From NCBI GenBank assembly GCA_014885115.2, contig WKLE02004862.1:1-18625 (forward strand): a DNA stretch of 18,625 bases. The letters run 5' to 3'. How positions within the stretch are numbered: the first letter of the stretch is position 1; every line of letters starts with the position of its first letter. The stretch comes from Asterionellopsis glacialis (Eukaryota; Bacillariophyta; Plagiogrammaphyceae; Rhaphoneidales; Asterionellopsidaceae). Below, piece by piece: positions 1-10,500 of the stretch. The position numbers were made by a program, and so were the translations under genes. Below the pieces are notes generated by a model. The model made no database searches. It was not told the DNA's origin and worked only from the letters and a program-made list of their open reading frames with translations.

Positions 1-1197
1 TTGGGGGGGGGGGGGAACACCATCAAGACCAGTGGCAGTGGTAAAAGAAGAATTATTTTAGGATGGTTTTGTGCTTTGTGTTTGTTATTGATGTGTTTGT
101 ATTCCAAAAAGTGTCACTGTGTGCTGCTAGTTGGAAGGTATAAAGTTGAGTTGGACCATGTATATATGGTGCAGATGTATGGTGCAGCTTTGGGATCTAT
201 ATCCCAAATGAATCTTATAAGATCATGATCAGTCATTGTAATCTTTATGGGCATGTTTGGATTTTTTCAATAATTTTTCCATTTGTCACTTCCTTCTTGA
301 TCATTCTATGATGAATAATTGCCCAAGTGAAGCAAAAATTCACCTTGGCAAGTATAAGATCTTACACTTTTTGGATACTGCTCAACTAAATATTGTATTG
401 ATTCAAACTTCTTATTAGTTTCAATGGGAAGGTACAAAGGGGGGTCTTCTTAACAATTGGAATGTTGAAGAGCTTTAGAAGTCTGATTTACCAAGTGCTG
501 CATCAAGTCCACAGGGGGTGAACATTCTCCTTGAGGATTTTCATTGTTATCAAAATCACTATCTGTATCATCATCTTCTTCACTATTGGTAGTAGATATA
601 CATTCAGTTGTCAAATCATCTGGTAATGTATTGCATTGGATGACCAAATTATGTTCAAAGTGCAGTGTGTTTCTGCTGCATTGCATACATAATGTAACAA
701 TTAATTCCCATCCCTATTGGAAACATGAAGTCTCTCTTTTTGATAACAATCATTTTCTAAAATATATTGTAGTAGTGGTCATAAAAATTTCCCTAATAAG
801 TGAGCACATACAATTGTAGCTCAGAGTAAATAATACCAATGACATTCCGAATAAACTAATGCCAATGACCTTCCAAATAAACCAATGAAGAAGAAGAGGA
901 GGGTTGTCCTGGAGAGCAATCATGATTACCATTACCATGATTGGTGTTGTTCTGTGCATACTCAAATACTTTTTGTTTGTTTTTGTTTTGTTGTATTCTG
1001 TTCCTTGTTCATCACAATACTTATTTATGAAAGAGCTACTATCATAATGATGATCCAATGACATTGGCTCCTCTACTAGTATATTGATGCTGTTGCTGCT
1101 ACTGTTGCTGTTGCTGTTGCTGTTACTGTTACTGTTACTGTTACTGTTACTGTTACTGTTACTGTTACTGTTACTGTTACTGTTACTGTTACTGTTA

Positions 1198-1273
<76 letters not shown>

Positions 1274-2041
1274 ATTTGAATTTCACTTTATTTCTGCAAG
1301 AGTATGTGATGGAGGTCTTCTTGTAAAAAGTATTGGGTATGGTGATTGTCATTGTAGTTGCCTTCACCATCATCATGGTCATCATAAGTAAAAGAAGATT
1401 CTTCTTGATGAAAATAATGATCATATTGCTACTGTTGTTGTTGCTGGTGGTGGTAATGATTTAGTATGGGTTTATCTTATATGGCTGCTTCTACATACCA
1501 CAGGTGTGTTCATTTTTGCTTTTGATGTTCCATTAGTAAAGATTGTTTTGTGACATCATATTTCAATATCAATTTTATAATTTTATAAGATGATTGCAAG
1601 ACTGCTAACATGAGTGGTGTATCACCATTTTGATCACCAATATACAGACTCTTCCTAATAGTAGGATAGGTGTTTTTGATGTTGTCATTGTTTTCATTGT
1701 CATTTTGATCTTGATCATTCTGTAAAAGACATTCTATGATATGTGGTGATGCCCCTTGTTCAATACATATGTGAAATGGTGTTCATTTGCAAATTGTTCC
1801 ATCACAAAGGTATAATAACTGTGGATTGTATGTAACTATCATTTCAATGATATCAAATGGGACTGGTGGTTGATGATGATGGTGTTTATTACAGACCCTC
1901 TGATGATGAGGATGCGCAATGACAAAGAGCATGTAATAAGGATCCATTTTTATGACTACTATTCCTAGCTGTTGCTGGTGCTCCTGGAATTCTATATTCT
2001 ATAACTGCTTTGCAATGTTCTACATTATCTTTAATTGTATA
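1..2041 (-). pseudogene. Decayed ankyrin-repeat protein gene
   Basis: Read on the minus strand, this stretch yields ankyrin-like segments spread over different frames. Segment 2041-1889 contains KNGSLLHALCHCA. Segment 1890-1510 contains LYLCDG, then an in-frame TGA at 1783-1785, then TPFHICIEQGASPHIIECLL and DQNGDTPLMLAVLQS. Around 805-655 the frame reads NRDGN, a TAA at 701-703, then LLHYVCNAA. Segment 686-309 has an acidic stretch, VDLMQHLVNQTSKAL, a TAA at 450-452, then IQYLVEQYPKSVRSY and a worn repeat start. Near 270-200 LIRFIWDIDPKAA appears. These match ankyrin helices and the G-x-(T/S)-(P/L)-L-H turn. Several stops and frame changes mean no intact product. The remaining 675-nt open frame at 750-1424 is mostly Asn-Ser from the microsatellite. 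The gene may continue past base 1. Ankyrin identity is fairly sure; treating all segments as one gene is inference. Confidence 0.75.
1087..1274. repeat. TTACTG/TTGCTG hexanucleotide microsatellite
   Basis: This is a run of six-base units inside the ankyrin relic. It begins with a few TTGCTG units, continues with about 13 pure TTACTG units up to base 1200, then switches at base 1201 to about 12 pure TTGCTG units. On the minus strand one frame reads (Asn-Ser)n. Another reads CAG CAA (poly-Gln) where the units are TTGCTG but CAG TAA, with stops, where they are TTACTG. The block structure suggests a single C-to-T type change that spread by repeat expansion. Confidence 0.95.
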
Positions 2042-2087
2042 TTACGAACAGCAGCACTGACAAAGACAACCACAATCACAGAATAGT

Positions 2088-3276
2088 ATGGCAGAGTCTT
2101 CCTCCTTTTCTTCTAGAGCTGCCAAGGCAACAGGCGTGTTGGATTATTTACAAAAGGCACTGCCGAAACAAGAACTTCGACAATTATATGCCAATGAAAC
2201 ACGTGCTCATGTCGAGCAGTGCTTCAACAACTTCCTGGTGTAGCACAACAGATTGTGATACGATTATCACGTTGTGGTGGAGCCATGTGCTGATGTAATT
2301 AAACTTTTATTGCAAACTGGATTGATGAAAGAAGATCCAGATTACAAGGGTACTGATCCTGATGGTGCACCACTTGTTATAACGCCGGAGGGGTATGACT
2401 TGTGTTACCAGAACAACATCAACAAGTAATGGCACCTTGTCGTACAATACCTTAAATGTGTGTCTGAAAAAAAAATCCAAACTACTGGTGGAGGCATTAC
2501 TGTTCTTGGAGTGTCTTTCCTTTGGATGGTAAGGAGATGGATATTCCGAAATATCCCTACGCAAACATGAACGGGACTTTATGGAAGATTTATCCAAGTT
2601 TGGATTGTTAAATGTCGTAGAATTGGGAGATGGGACACATATATTTGTCCCACTCATCGTGTGGCTATACAACTTGTGCAGGGCAAACACTCGTTGTCGG
2701 GGGCAGGGAGTGATGAGGCTGCCTCCAAGGCTGTGGAACAAGATTTGCGCAATTGAGTAATCCCTCCAGGTCATCTCATTTGGCCATTATTGTCCAAACA
2801 AACTTGATGGTTTGTGCGTACACCACGTCAGAATTGCACATTTCAATGTTGGGTTTGTTTTGTGACTTCCCTACGATTCGACGACTCCCCAATGTGGTAT
2901 TCATGGTCTTGACACATAATTCTGTCAAATCTGCATTTGCGCAGAATATCCAAGCCAAACAGGTATTACGATTCCTAGAAAACATGCGCACCCGAAATTG
3001 TTGAAAAGCGGACAACCACCTATCCCCGACAATGTGCAAGATCAAATTTGGTTATGTGACCGAGAGCGTCTCCGCGTTGTTTGGTCAGAAGTATTTGTAC
3101 ACCAATGTGCCATGCAAGGTGAATTCCTTGCTGTCAAACAATACACCTTGGATATACATGCACATAAATGGAGTTCCGAAACTAAAAAGGAAGTTCTTGT
3201 AGACCATAGACATGTGAAAAAGGTTCTCAGCTGTGTTCGGCAATGGAGAGCTCAGACGGTTGCACGAGAGGGCTAA
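2088..3276 (+). pseudogene. TFB2: TFIIH core subunit p52/Tfb2 pseudogene
   Basis: Conceptual translation across frames follows TFIIH p52 (human GTF2H4, yeast Tfb2), the XPB-anchoring subunit of the transcription/repair factor TFIIH. Successive blocks are DYLQKALPKQELRQLY and VAQQIVIRL; IKLLLQTGLMK and PLVITPEGYDL; WHLVVQYLK; LLVEALLFLECLSFG; DFMEDLSKFGLL; HRVAIQLVQGKHSLSGAGS; IIVQTNLMVCAYTTSELHIS; PNVVF; AKQVLRFLENM; PPIPDNVQDQIWLCDRERLR; and DHRHVKKVL near the C-terminus. Frame changes fall near 2213-2222, 2275-2280, 2467-2475 (a nine-A run), 2640-2648, 2748-2754 and 2985-2990. In-frame stops lie at 2427-2429 and 2530-2532. Roughly 120 family residues are missing at about 2275-2280. The blocks abut directly, so introns cannot explain the shifts. 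Start at ATG 2088 and stop at 3274-3276 look like the original ends. CpG content is normal, unlike the flanking ankyrin relic. A working copy presumably exists elsewhere. Confidence 0.87.
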
Positions 3277-3957
3277 GTAGATTGTCTATAGATGCTCCTC
3301 GGGTTCTTCTGTAAATGCAAGGAGAAACCAAAGGCGTCACTAAAGTAATTTTGAAAATATATCCAAAGAAACTTGTGTAATTTGTCATGACACCTACAAG
3401 CGGTAAGGCATCACGTAGACAATAACAATAACCTACTAGCTCTAAGTTTTTTATAACAGCTTCATAGTTTAAAATCAGTCGATATTGAATTTGGAACGAA
3501 TGCGAAGGATGGTGGTTCAACAGAAACTTTTCCATATCACAAATGTCGGAATTCCTCACAATGATAGTCTTAAAAAATGCTTCGCATAGCAAAACATATC
3601 CCATACATCGTCGTTCACTCAGGGCATGGTACGAAAATCTTGCAATCTCTAAGAATCATAGGATACCTACGCCATCCATACTGTATACGGTACCTCAACA
3701 ACCGACCCCCAAAAGAGGTAAGACTACATGTACTGTCCAAAAAACTCGATTGTAAAGAGCGTATATTCCATAGGGTTTGTAAGCAACTGAAATTTGAAAT
3801 CTAATTATTAAAAGTTATGTAGAGGGATTGTGCCCTTTCTTTTGCACTTTTCAAGAATTTTTTAAAATCGTATATATTCAAGTTTTAAAAAGAACAATTT
3901 GGAAAGGTATTCTGTGTGTTCGTAACACCTGATATTCTTATTTAAAAGGCTCGTGTC
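3277..3957. other. Intergenic region, no supported gene
   Basis: The stretch lies between the 3' end of the Tfb2 relic and the 3' end of the minus-strand surface-protein gene. It has ordinary CpG content. Open frames of 70-75 codons on plus (3543-3755 and 3577-3804) and 125 codons on minus (3227-3604) overlap each other, and none shows a motif I recognise. The minus frame also runs into the Tfb2 relic. I treat them as chance frames or unrecognisable remains. Confidence 0.5.
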
Positions 3958-3963
3958 TTTATT
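3958..3963 (-). promoter_or_regulatory. Candidate polyadenylation signal AATAAA
   Basis: On the minus strand AATAAA overlaps the TAA stop of the surface-protein gene (CAATAAAG), followed by AT-rich sequence. It is a plausible poly(A) signal, but the motif is short and the position unusually early. Confidence 0.35.
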
Positions 3964-5227
3964 GAAAAATGATGAAATGGAAAGCAGCGACGGTACTCAT
4001 GAAAGGAAGCAGCAGTGATGGCATCCATGCACTGGATGACCCATTTCCTGGATTTCCCTCTGTCGATGGTGTGGTAGATGGACTGTCTGTAGAGGTATCA
4101 GCTAGTATTGGGCTTGAACTAGGTACTTGTGATGGTAAGAGTGTTGGTGACGCTGTGTTTTCAGAGGATGGTGCTGTAGACGGATGCACTGATGGGAGCA
4201 AGGAGGGCAATTCTGTAGTTGTGGATGGAGTTGGATACGTTGAGGATGGCAATGCAGTTGTTGGTGAAGGTACAGGAAGGTCAGTCGCAGCAAAAGATGG
4301 GTGCATTGAGGGATTCAAAGTAGGGAAAGACGATGGAGAGAAGGAAGGAATTGATGAAGCAATAGACGGGTAAATTGAGGGATTCAAGGTAGGAGCAATA
4401 GATGTGTAAATTGAGGGATTCAAGGTAGGGAAACTAGAAGGGGCAAAGGAAGGAATTGATGTCTTGGCCGATGGCTCGAACGATTGCATGTTTACAGATG
4501 GCTTACCAGATGGAGCTTTTGATGGACCGACCGAGGGTTTGATCGATGGTTCTGATGACGGGGTATACGTTGGATTACTAGATGGATGCATCGATGGATG
4601 CAAGGATGGAATAGATGATGGATTTCCAGTTGGAACCATGCTAATAGGCGATGGAACTGACGGCTCTGGACCCGATGGTCCTACTGGTGCATCTGTCGGT
4701 GCTGGCTGGCAATTGAGGTTGCATCCACAGGAAGCAGCGACCGCTCTCTGGATAATCGGACAAGCATACGCTTCTATTTTCCCGTTAAATCCATCCTGTT
4801 CCAAGGAAAGACAATCTTGCGCAGGGTCTGTTCCGACTTGGACGATGGAATTCACGCAAACTCGACTGTCTCCACAAATTGAGCACGACGGGCTACTAGG
4901 AGCTGAAGAAGCTATCATTGTTGGACGAGCAGTTATTGTAGGCGCAGGAGAAACAGTTTCTGGTTCGCAGTTAAAGAAATTGCTACAACCGCATTGTTCT
5001 GCATATAATGCCCGAAGAGCCGGGCATTGCTCTGTTATGAAATCGCCTGCGCCCAGTACCGCACATGTCATGTTACCTTGACCAGGCACGAAAACAACCT
5101 TATCGAGAAAGCATGGAGGTCCCTTGTTAGAACATAACCAGCAGACCTCGTCACTTTGAGCTTGAACTGAATGGCGAAAGGCCGCCAATGCTATCGCTGA
5201 TGCAGGGATGTAACCGACCAAACGCAT
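3959..5227 (-). CDS. Secreted Cys-rich, Pro/Ser-stalk surface protein, probably GPI-anchored
   Basis: This is an uninterrupted 422-residue frame. Residues 1-24 are a signal peptide (basic start, hydrophobic core, likely cut after SVQA). Two related modules follow, at about residues 29-67 and 115-172. Each has eight cysteines in the order CxxC, C, C, then CP-x9-CGC, then C, so they look like an internal duplication. From about residue 180 to 385 runs a low-complexity stalk of PSxxPS-type repeats (for example PSMHPSSNPTYTPSSEPS), a likely site of O-glycosylation. The end has a small-residue stretch (GNGSSS) followed by a hydrophobic tail, which fits a GPI-attachment signal. The protein probably sits on the cell surface or in the cell wall. 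The stalk type is common in diatom and other stramenopile surface proteins; I cannot name the Cys module. The mirrored Asp-Gly-rich frames on the other strand are shadows. The function is unknown. Confidence 0.87.
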   Translation of the reverse strand: MRLVGYIPASAIALAAFRHSVQAQSDEVCWLCSNKGPPCFLDKVVFVPGQGNMTCAVLGAGDFITEQCPALRALYAEQCGCSNFFNCEPETVSPAPTITARPTMIASSAPSSPSCSICGDSRVCVNSIVQVGTDPAQDCLSLEQDGFNGKIEAYACPIIQRAVAASCGCNLNCQPAPTDAPVGPSGPEPSVPSPISMVPTGNPSSIPSLHPSMHPSSNPTYTPSSEPSIKPSVGPSKAPSGKPSVNMQSFEPSAKTSIPSFAPSSFPTLNPSIYTSIAPTLNPSIYPSIASSIPSFSPSSFPTLNPSMHPSFAATDLPVPSPTTALPSSTYPTPSTTTELPSLLPSVHPSTAPSSENTASPTLLPSQVPSSSPILADTSTDSPSTTPSTEGNPGNGSSSAWMPSLLLPFMSTVAAFHFIIFQ

Positions 5228-5346
5228 GGTCGAAAGTTGACAAATGGTGCGGAGACTGTAAATCTGAGATCTACTGGACAGTTTGTACGATTGAGCTTAT
5301 TCAAGGCACAATGTTGTGTGCGTTGCACTTGGCAATTAATGACGGT

Positions 5347-5357
5347 GTACCTGGTAC
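5347..5357. repeat. GTACCTGGTAC motif, single copy
   Basis: One exact copy of GTACCTGGTAC lies 120 bases upstream of the surface-protein start codon. It is palindromic apart from the central base. The same element recurs in the cluster at 5640-5760 and at 11378-11388. Confidence 0.6.
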
Positions 5358-5647
5358 CGTAAGGACTACCAGGAACCCGTTCATCGTAGGACCTACTGCC
5401 TTGTAAATGGGTACATCGAAAGATCCACGAATCGCCGAAATATCATACAAATTGTTTTAGGTACTAGAATGTAGTGTCTGTACCACACATTACCAGAAGT
5501 ACGAACAGTAATGTAATCCGTCCTTCGCTTCTCGTTCCGAATTTTCTGCTTGTTCTTGTATGAAAAACTCCATTGGATAAAGCATGTGATTACGAGTCCT
5601 AATTACGGAAGTCTCCATATGTTCTTATATGGATTCTGACTGATAAA

Positions 5648-5754
5648 TGTACCTCGTACAGGTATATACCGGTATGTACCTGGTACAGGTACATCCTACC
5701 TGTAAGTTACCTCTACCAGGTACCTGGTGAGGTACCAGGTACAGTACCTGTACG
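5648..5754. repeat. Cluster of TACC(A/T)GGTA near-palindromes
   Basis: About 105 bases are built almost entirely from variants of TACCTGGTA, TACCAGGTA and GTACAGGTA on both strands. Exact 11-mers GTACC(A/T)GGTAC lie at 5676-5686 and 5732-5742. The inverted copies could fold into several alternative hairpins or bind a dimeric protein. It lies about 420-530 bases upstream of the surface-protein start. Confidence 0.7.
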
Positions 5755-6107
5755 TGAATAATTCTCATTGGTAGTCCTGCAGTAAAATATACAAGAATAA
5801 TATCTGATGAAATATGCCTGCCAACTCTCTCACACCGACTCAACGTACCCCAGGTAAATCAACTCCTATGTCGAACTATAGCTATTTGAATATTTTAATA
5901 GACATGAAACGGGATTGAGTCTTCTACTCGGTTTCTAGTATATAGTACAAGTATGTACATTCCAACTAGTCTAACTATCTCAAATCTCAAACATGCTGTG
6001 TACACGGAGGTTTTTAGATTTTTCGCGCGGTGTAAGGCAAGAACGAAGACATCTCTTGGTTCCTAAAATTTTTAAAATTGAAAACATTTTCCTGAATTAC
6101 AATTTTA

Positions 6108-6299
6108 CTAGTAATAACAATTGCAATCAGTGTTATATCTTCGGCATGCAGCAGGATTTGATGTGAGATCCAAACAAACAAAATGTTGTTGGACCGCATG
6201 CACACTTTCTACTTTCTGTCCTTCTTGGATTATCCCAATATGTTCCCTACAGTATGCTGAAAACCACATGAAACTCGATGTGCTGGGAGTTCTTATAAA
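6108..6299 (-). pseudogene. Possible HMG-box fragment
   Basis: A 63-codon open stretch on the minus strand, bounded by stops, begins FIRTPSTSSFMWFSAYCREH and continues IGIIQEGQKVESV. This resembles the first helices of an HMG box (P-x-S-x-[YF]-x-x-F-x-x-x-x-R-x-x-I), a small DNA-bending domain found in NHP6-like and SSRP1-like proteins. There is no start codon at a suitable place, and the rest of the domain (the conserved W and later helices) is not visible. It sits at the edge between CpG-normal and CpG-poor DNA. It is either an eroded fragment or a chance likeness. Confidence 0.25.
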
Positions 6300-7124
6300 T
6301 TATATATGGGGAACAGACAAATGTGAGGATGACAGATTGACACTTATAGTGGGGCTCCTGTGGAAATGGAGGGGGTTACATATTGCTCATCTTGTCATCC
6401 CAATCTCCCCCTTCTTCTTCTAGTTTGTTTTCACACTGTTGGTCACATTTTATACAAAGGCTGCAATTTTCTTTTTGTTCTTTATCAGAAGGACCAAATG
6501 CTGTTGTGTATTGATACATAGTACTACTTTTGCACCTGCTGGTAGTTGTTGTTGAGTACATGATCATTTCAGTGGTAGACTATGCCACAAAAGTAACAAG
6601 TGATGACCAGAGGAGTAATAATTGCTACAAAGCTCTATGTGGTAGCATGTTTGTACATACATAGTCATAGTCCTTTCATGGTACATTTTCTACTTCATCA
6701 AAACTAATGTTTACTATCAAAAGCGGGGAAAAGTAACAGTAACAGGTGGTTGCTATTTCCAAGTAAAATCCAGCTAATCCAGATGTGCTGACTCTTCTTC
6801 TTTCATTACTGGTGGTGGAGTATAGTGCAAGTACTATTATAGTAGTGTCTTCTCATCCTACCAGACTGTACACCATCATAATACACTTACTGCAATAGTT
6901 CTTTGATGAGAATAGAAAAATCTGATTTCCAGCAAAGATCATTAGTACCTCACGTTTTTATCTTTGTTAGGTGCATTTTGAATATGCTCATTGATTACTA
7001 GAGGAGGATGACTCAAACATTGATCATGATTTTCTTGTCTTTTCTGGTACAGAAGTTCTCAAGCCCATCTCATTTTTGCTTCATCTCACCACTTCAAAAT
7101 TTTAGCAGTAATTTGTTCACAATT

Positions 7125-7588
7125 GCTTATGATACTTTTCTGCTTCTTCCAACTGTGTTGCAACAACCTGTTTACAATCAATTCAAAATACTAATGTGAG
7201 CATTGCTCTCCTTTGCAATGAATTGTTGCTTATTGGTGGGTGGGGGCTATAATTGTCACTTCTATGCTTCCCTCTTTTTTTTTAGGTTTTATTTTTATTG
7301 ATAGATGCTCATGGCTCATGATACTTTTCTGCTTCTTCTTCCAACTGTGTTGCAACCTATTTACAATCAATTCAAAATACTAATGTGAGCATTGCTCTCC
7401 TTTGCAATGAATTGTTGCTTATTGGTGGGTGGGGGCTGTAATTGTCACTTCTATGCTTCTATCCTTTTTTGAGGTTTTTTTGTTGACAGATGCTCATGAC
7501 TCATGATACTTTTCTGTTTCTTCTTCCAACTGTGTTGCAGCCTATTTACAATCAATTCAATACTAATATGAGCATTGCTCTCCTTTTT
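7125..7588. repeat. Tandem repeat, about 187-bp unit, 2.5 copies
   Basis: Three successive copies start at 7125, 7314 and 7499, each opening with a version of GCTCATGATACTTTTCTG. They share the CCAACTGTGTTGCA, TTTACAATCAATTCAA and GAGCATTGCTCTCCTTT blocks. The first two units are 189 and 185 bases long and differ by small indels and substitutions. The third stops after the GCTCTCCTTTT block, near 7588. No protein reading explains the repeat. Confidence 0.9.
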
Positions 7589-10500
7589 AGGAATTTTAGT
7601 AATATGATGCACTGGTAACTGTGTGAACAATAATATTATGAATGTAAATGATTGTGAATGTCTTTTGAGAGTATTAGAGAGCACCACTTTATGAAAAAAA
7701 TAAAATTTCACAGGCAGCTACCATGGAGGAGACTTTTAAAAAAGCAATAGAAATATGGTAGCCAACCAAATTATTTAGTACTAATAAGAGATTATATGCA
7801 CCAATATCTTCAATGAAGAAAGTTACAATAACAAGCCTTTTGGAATAAGCAAATGAGCTGTCACCTTTGGCTGGATAAACAAAAACTAAATGGCATATAT
7901 ACACTACAGAGAAAATAGAAGACTGTGCCATTCCTCTAGTCATAGGGGAACAAGATAACAAAAAGCCAATTATTTCTTAAATGTGATGGACATGATAGCA
8001 TAAGTCAATAAAATACCAATTACCTACAACACAACCATCACCAATATCAAACAATGAAATATTACAATGAGTCCAAGAGACCAACAAGAAGACAAAAGTA
8101 GATGCAATAATGCTCTACATGTATGCAAATAATGATATCATAGATAAAGGACAATTTGTTCTCTGTTTGCAGGATAATTTTTAAAACTGCTGTTGCTTTT
8201 GTTCTTGTGTACTTTCATAATAAGTGTAATCAATATATAGTATAATGTGACTGGATAGTGAGTTTTGTACCAGAGACAAAATTACTGTTATAGTGTTGAT
8301 TGATTGAAAAGATAATTTGACACTGATTACCATTCTCAGCACTTATTGCTATTGTTGTTGCTGGTAAAAGTTTTTGGAACAATAGATATGTCATCTTCAG
8401 TCTTACATTTGCACCCCCATCCCCAAAATCTCAAATTGGTAGTATATATTTGTGGCTGGTGTATTTTTTTGTCAAGAGGCCTAGAGGACTCCAAAAAAGG
8501 TCCCTCATCCATCAAAACAACAATGATACTACACTACTATTTCTCTCCCACCATACAGGGTACAGCCAATTGATAGTACCTCATTATATTTCTATTTGGT
8601 GTTTGGTGTATTTTGGGATTAGTTTTTTAGTGTTCTTATCTGATTGACAACTAGTAATATGTAACTTACAAGTGTGAGTCTACCTACCTTGCATTTTCAA
8701 TGGCACCACAGCTTATTGTTTTTTCTCTTTAGCAATGAAAAGTATGACTAAATCATAATCCGCCACAGATACTAGTAGCACCTTCCTCTCCAATTGATTG
8801 TTAGCATCGTTTTCTTATAAAAATATTTCATGGTATCCCCAGTGCTACTACTGCAGGCATCCAATTATGTAGACATGAATTTTATACCAGGAAATGCATC
8901 AAATCAATACAACGTTGATCCCCCAGCAGCAGCTCATAATACTTTGAATAAAAAAATATCACTTGAATGTACTTCTAATACTTCATCCTCTACAATCAAC
9001 ATTTTAGTAGATGCTTGGTCACTACTTAAATGGAAGGAAGCTGTAGACTTGAGCAAGCTACTGATTTAAAAAAAGAGGAACCACCAATATTAATCTTCTT
9101 GTGAGACTTGTTGTGAGCAATATTAAAGCTTGGTTTTAAAAAAATAACATCATGGCACACAGCACAACCTTAAACACTCTATCATTGTTTTTTGTAAAAA
9201 AGGGCCATAATGACTGTTCAAATATAAAACAGAAGGAAGTCCAAAAAAAATCTGCCATGATTGTTGAGACTATCCAAGGAAGTCACAAACAGCAGCCAAC
9301 ATGAGGAAGTGTGTTCAGGCAGCCTTGTAGTAGTATTGTATCAATGCTGCAGTAATTTTCAAAAAGAATTTCTCTTTTTGGTATTGCATCTTCTACCTGT
9401 TCAGCAGCAAAGAATGGAGTGAACAAAAGAGTTATAATTTGTGCATGATTGTTTTTAACAAGCCTCACTTAAAAAATAGTACTAATTGCAAATTGCAACC
9501 AAGTAAAAAGTGCTCACATAATTGTTAATGGGGGCAAGCAACATTTCTGAAATATTAGACAGATCTTCTGGAGACAATGTATCCCTGCAGATACATGTGC
9601 GCAATATAGTGTAAAGTATACTATTGGCTCCTTTTTATCTGCCATGTCTAAAATTCCCTCCATTCAAAAAATAATGCTGTGACAAAAAATTACTTATATT
9701 TGTTTTGCTTAGAGGGATCTCAACAGCATGGACCTCAATATCTTTGTTAAATACCAAAGGATTGTGGATTTAAAGATCACAAACATCATGTGTGGCTAAA
9801 AAAGTATGTTACTTTCCCAGAGTATTATCTTCTACTCTTGATTTTCTTAATAAAGAACAAGTAATGTGTTCTTCCATGAAGGTAATAGTAGTTTCACTTT
9901 ATTCTCATCTCAAGGTGGACTCACACACCTTTGGTCACTCCCCAGAATATTACATTTTTTCTTTACTCTGGGGACATTTTTTTCATGCTTTTATCTAGAC
10001 TTTTTAATTTGTTACTTTTTGCTCATTTCTCTCTGTCAACCCCCCAAGGAGGAACTATTTCAACTTATCATTTTGGAATAAACACCCCCAAAATCTTTTC
10101 ATAATTTGTAGATACATTCTGATCTAAGATGGCAAGCCCTTTTTTTGGATAACTATTGTCATCATTGTTCAAAAATCTCTGATTTTCAACAAATTCTATA
10201 AATTACACATACTTACTTGTTTAGTACCCTCACCATTAATTTTACACAAGAAACAATAAGTTTATTTATGTAGCTAGTGGGCCTGCTACTTACATTTGAT
10301 CCAAAACTATACTGGGAAATGTTAGATTTGACATCATTGTGAGTCTTACAAAAATTGTAGAAGAATTTTGTGTGTGGATGGCAGTAAATTTTAGTTTGCT
10401 TTGATAAGAAACTGGGGTGTCTGCAAACAACTATTGGTTTTGCCTATATTTTTACAAGATGGAGATTTCTTTCAATTCCTGTACATTTCTTACAGAGTGG

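Larger units (their letters stand above)
5228..6107. other. Upstream intergenic region of the surface-protein gene
   Basis: This CpG-normal DNA lies upstream (minus-strand sense) of the surface-protein start and should contain its promoter, though I see no confident TATA box or initiator. Its main feature is a cluster of GTACC(A/T)GGTAC-type motifs, annotated separately. Open frames here are short and show no recognisable motif. Confidence 0.5.

Noticed and set aside
750..1424. 224-codon minus-strand frame with an Asn-Ser tract as an intact gene
   Set aside because: Most of its length comes from the microsatellite, and the flanks read as decayed ankyrin sequence in other frames.
2527..2535. 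GGTAAGG as a splice donor in the Tfb2 relic
   Set aside because: Conserved p52 sequence resumes directly after it in the same frame, so nothing is left to be an intron; the TAA is a true nonsense codon.
2307..2774. 155-codon minus-strand frame
   Set aside because: It lies opposite the Tfb2 relic, whose conserved blocks explain the sequence.
3969..5081. Long plus-strand frames rich in Asp-Gly opposite the surface-protein gene
   Set aside because: They are the complement of the Pro-Ser stalk repeats; the minus frame has a signal peptide, ordered cysteines and a GPI-like end, so the plus frames are shadows.
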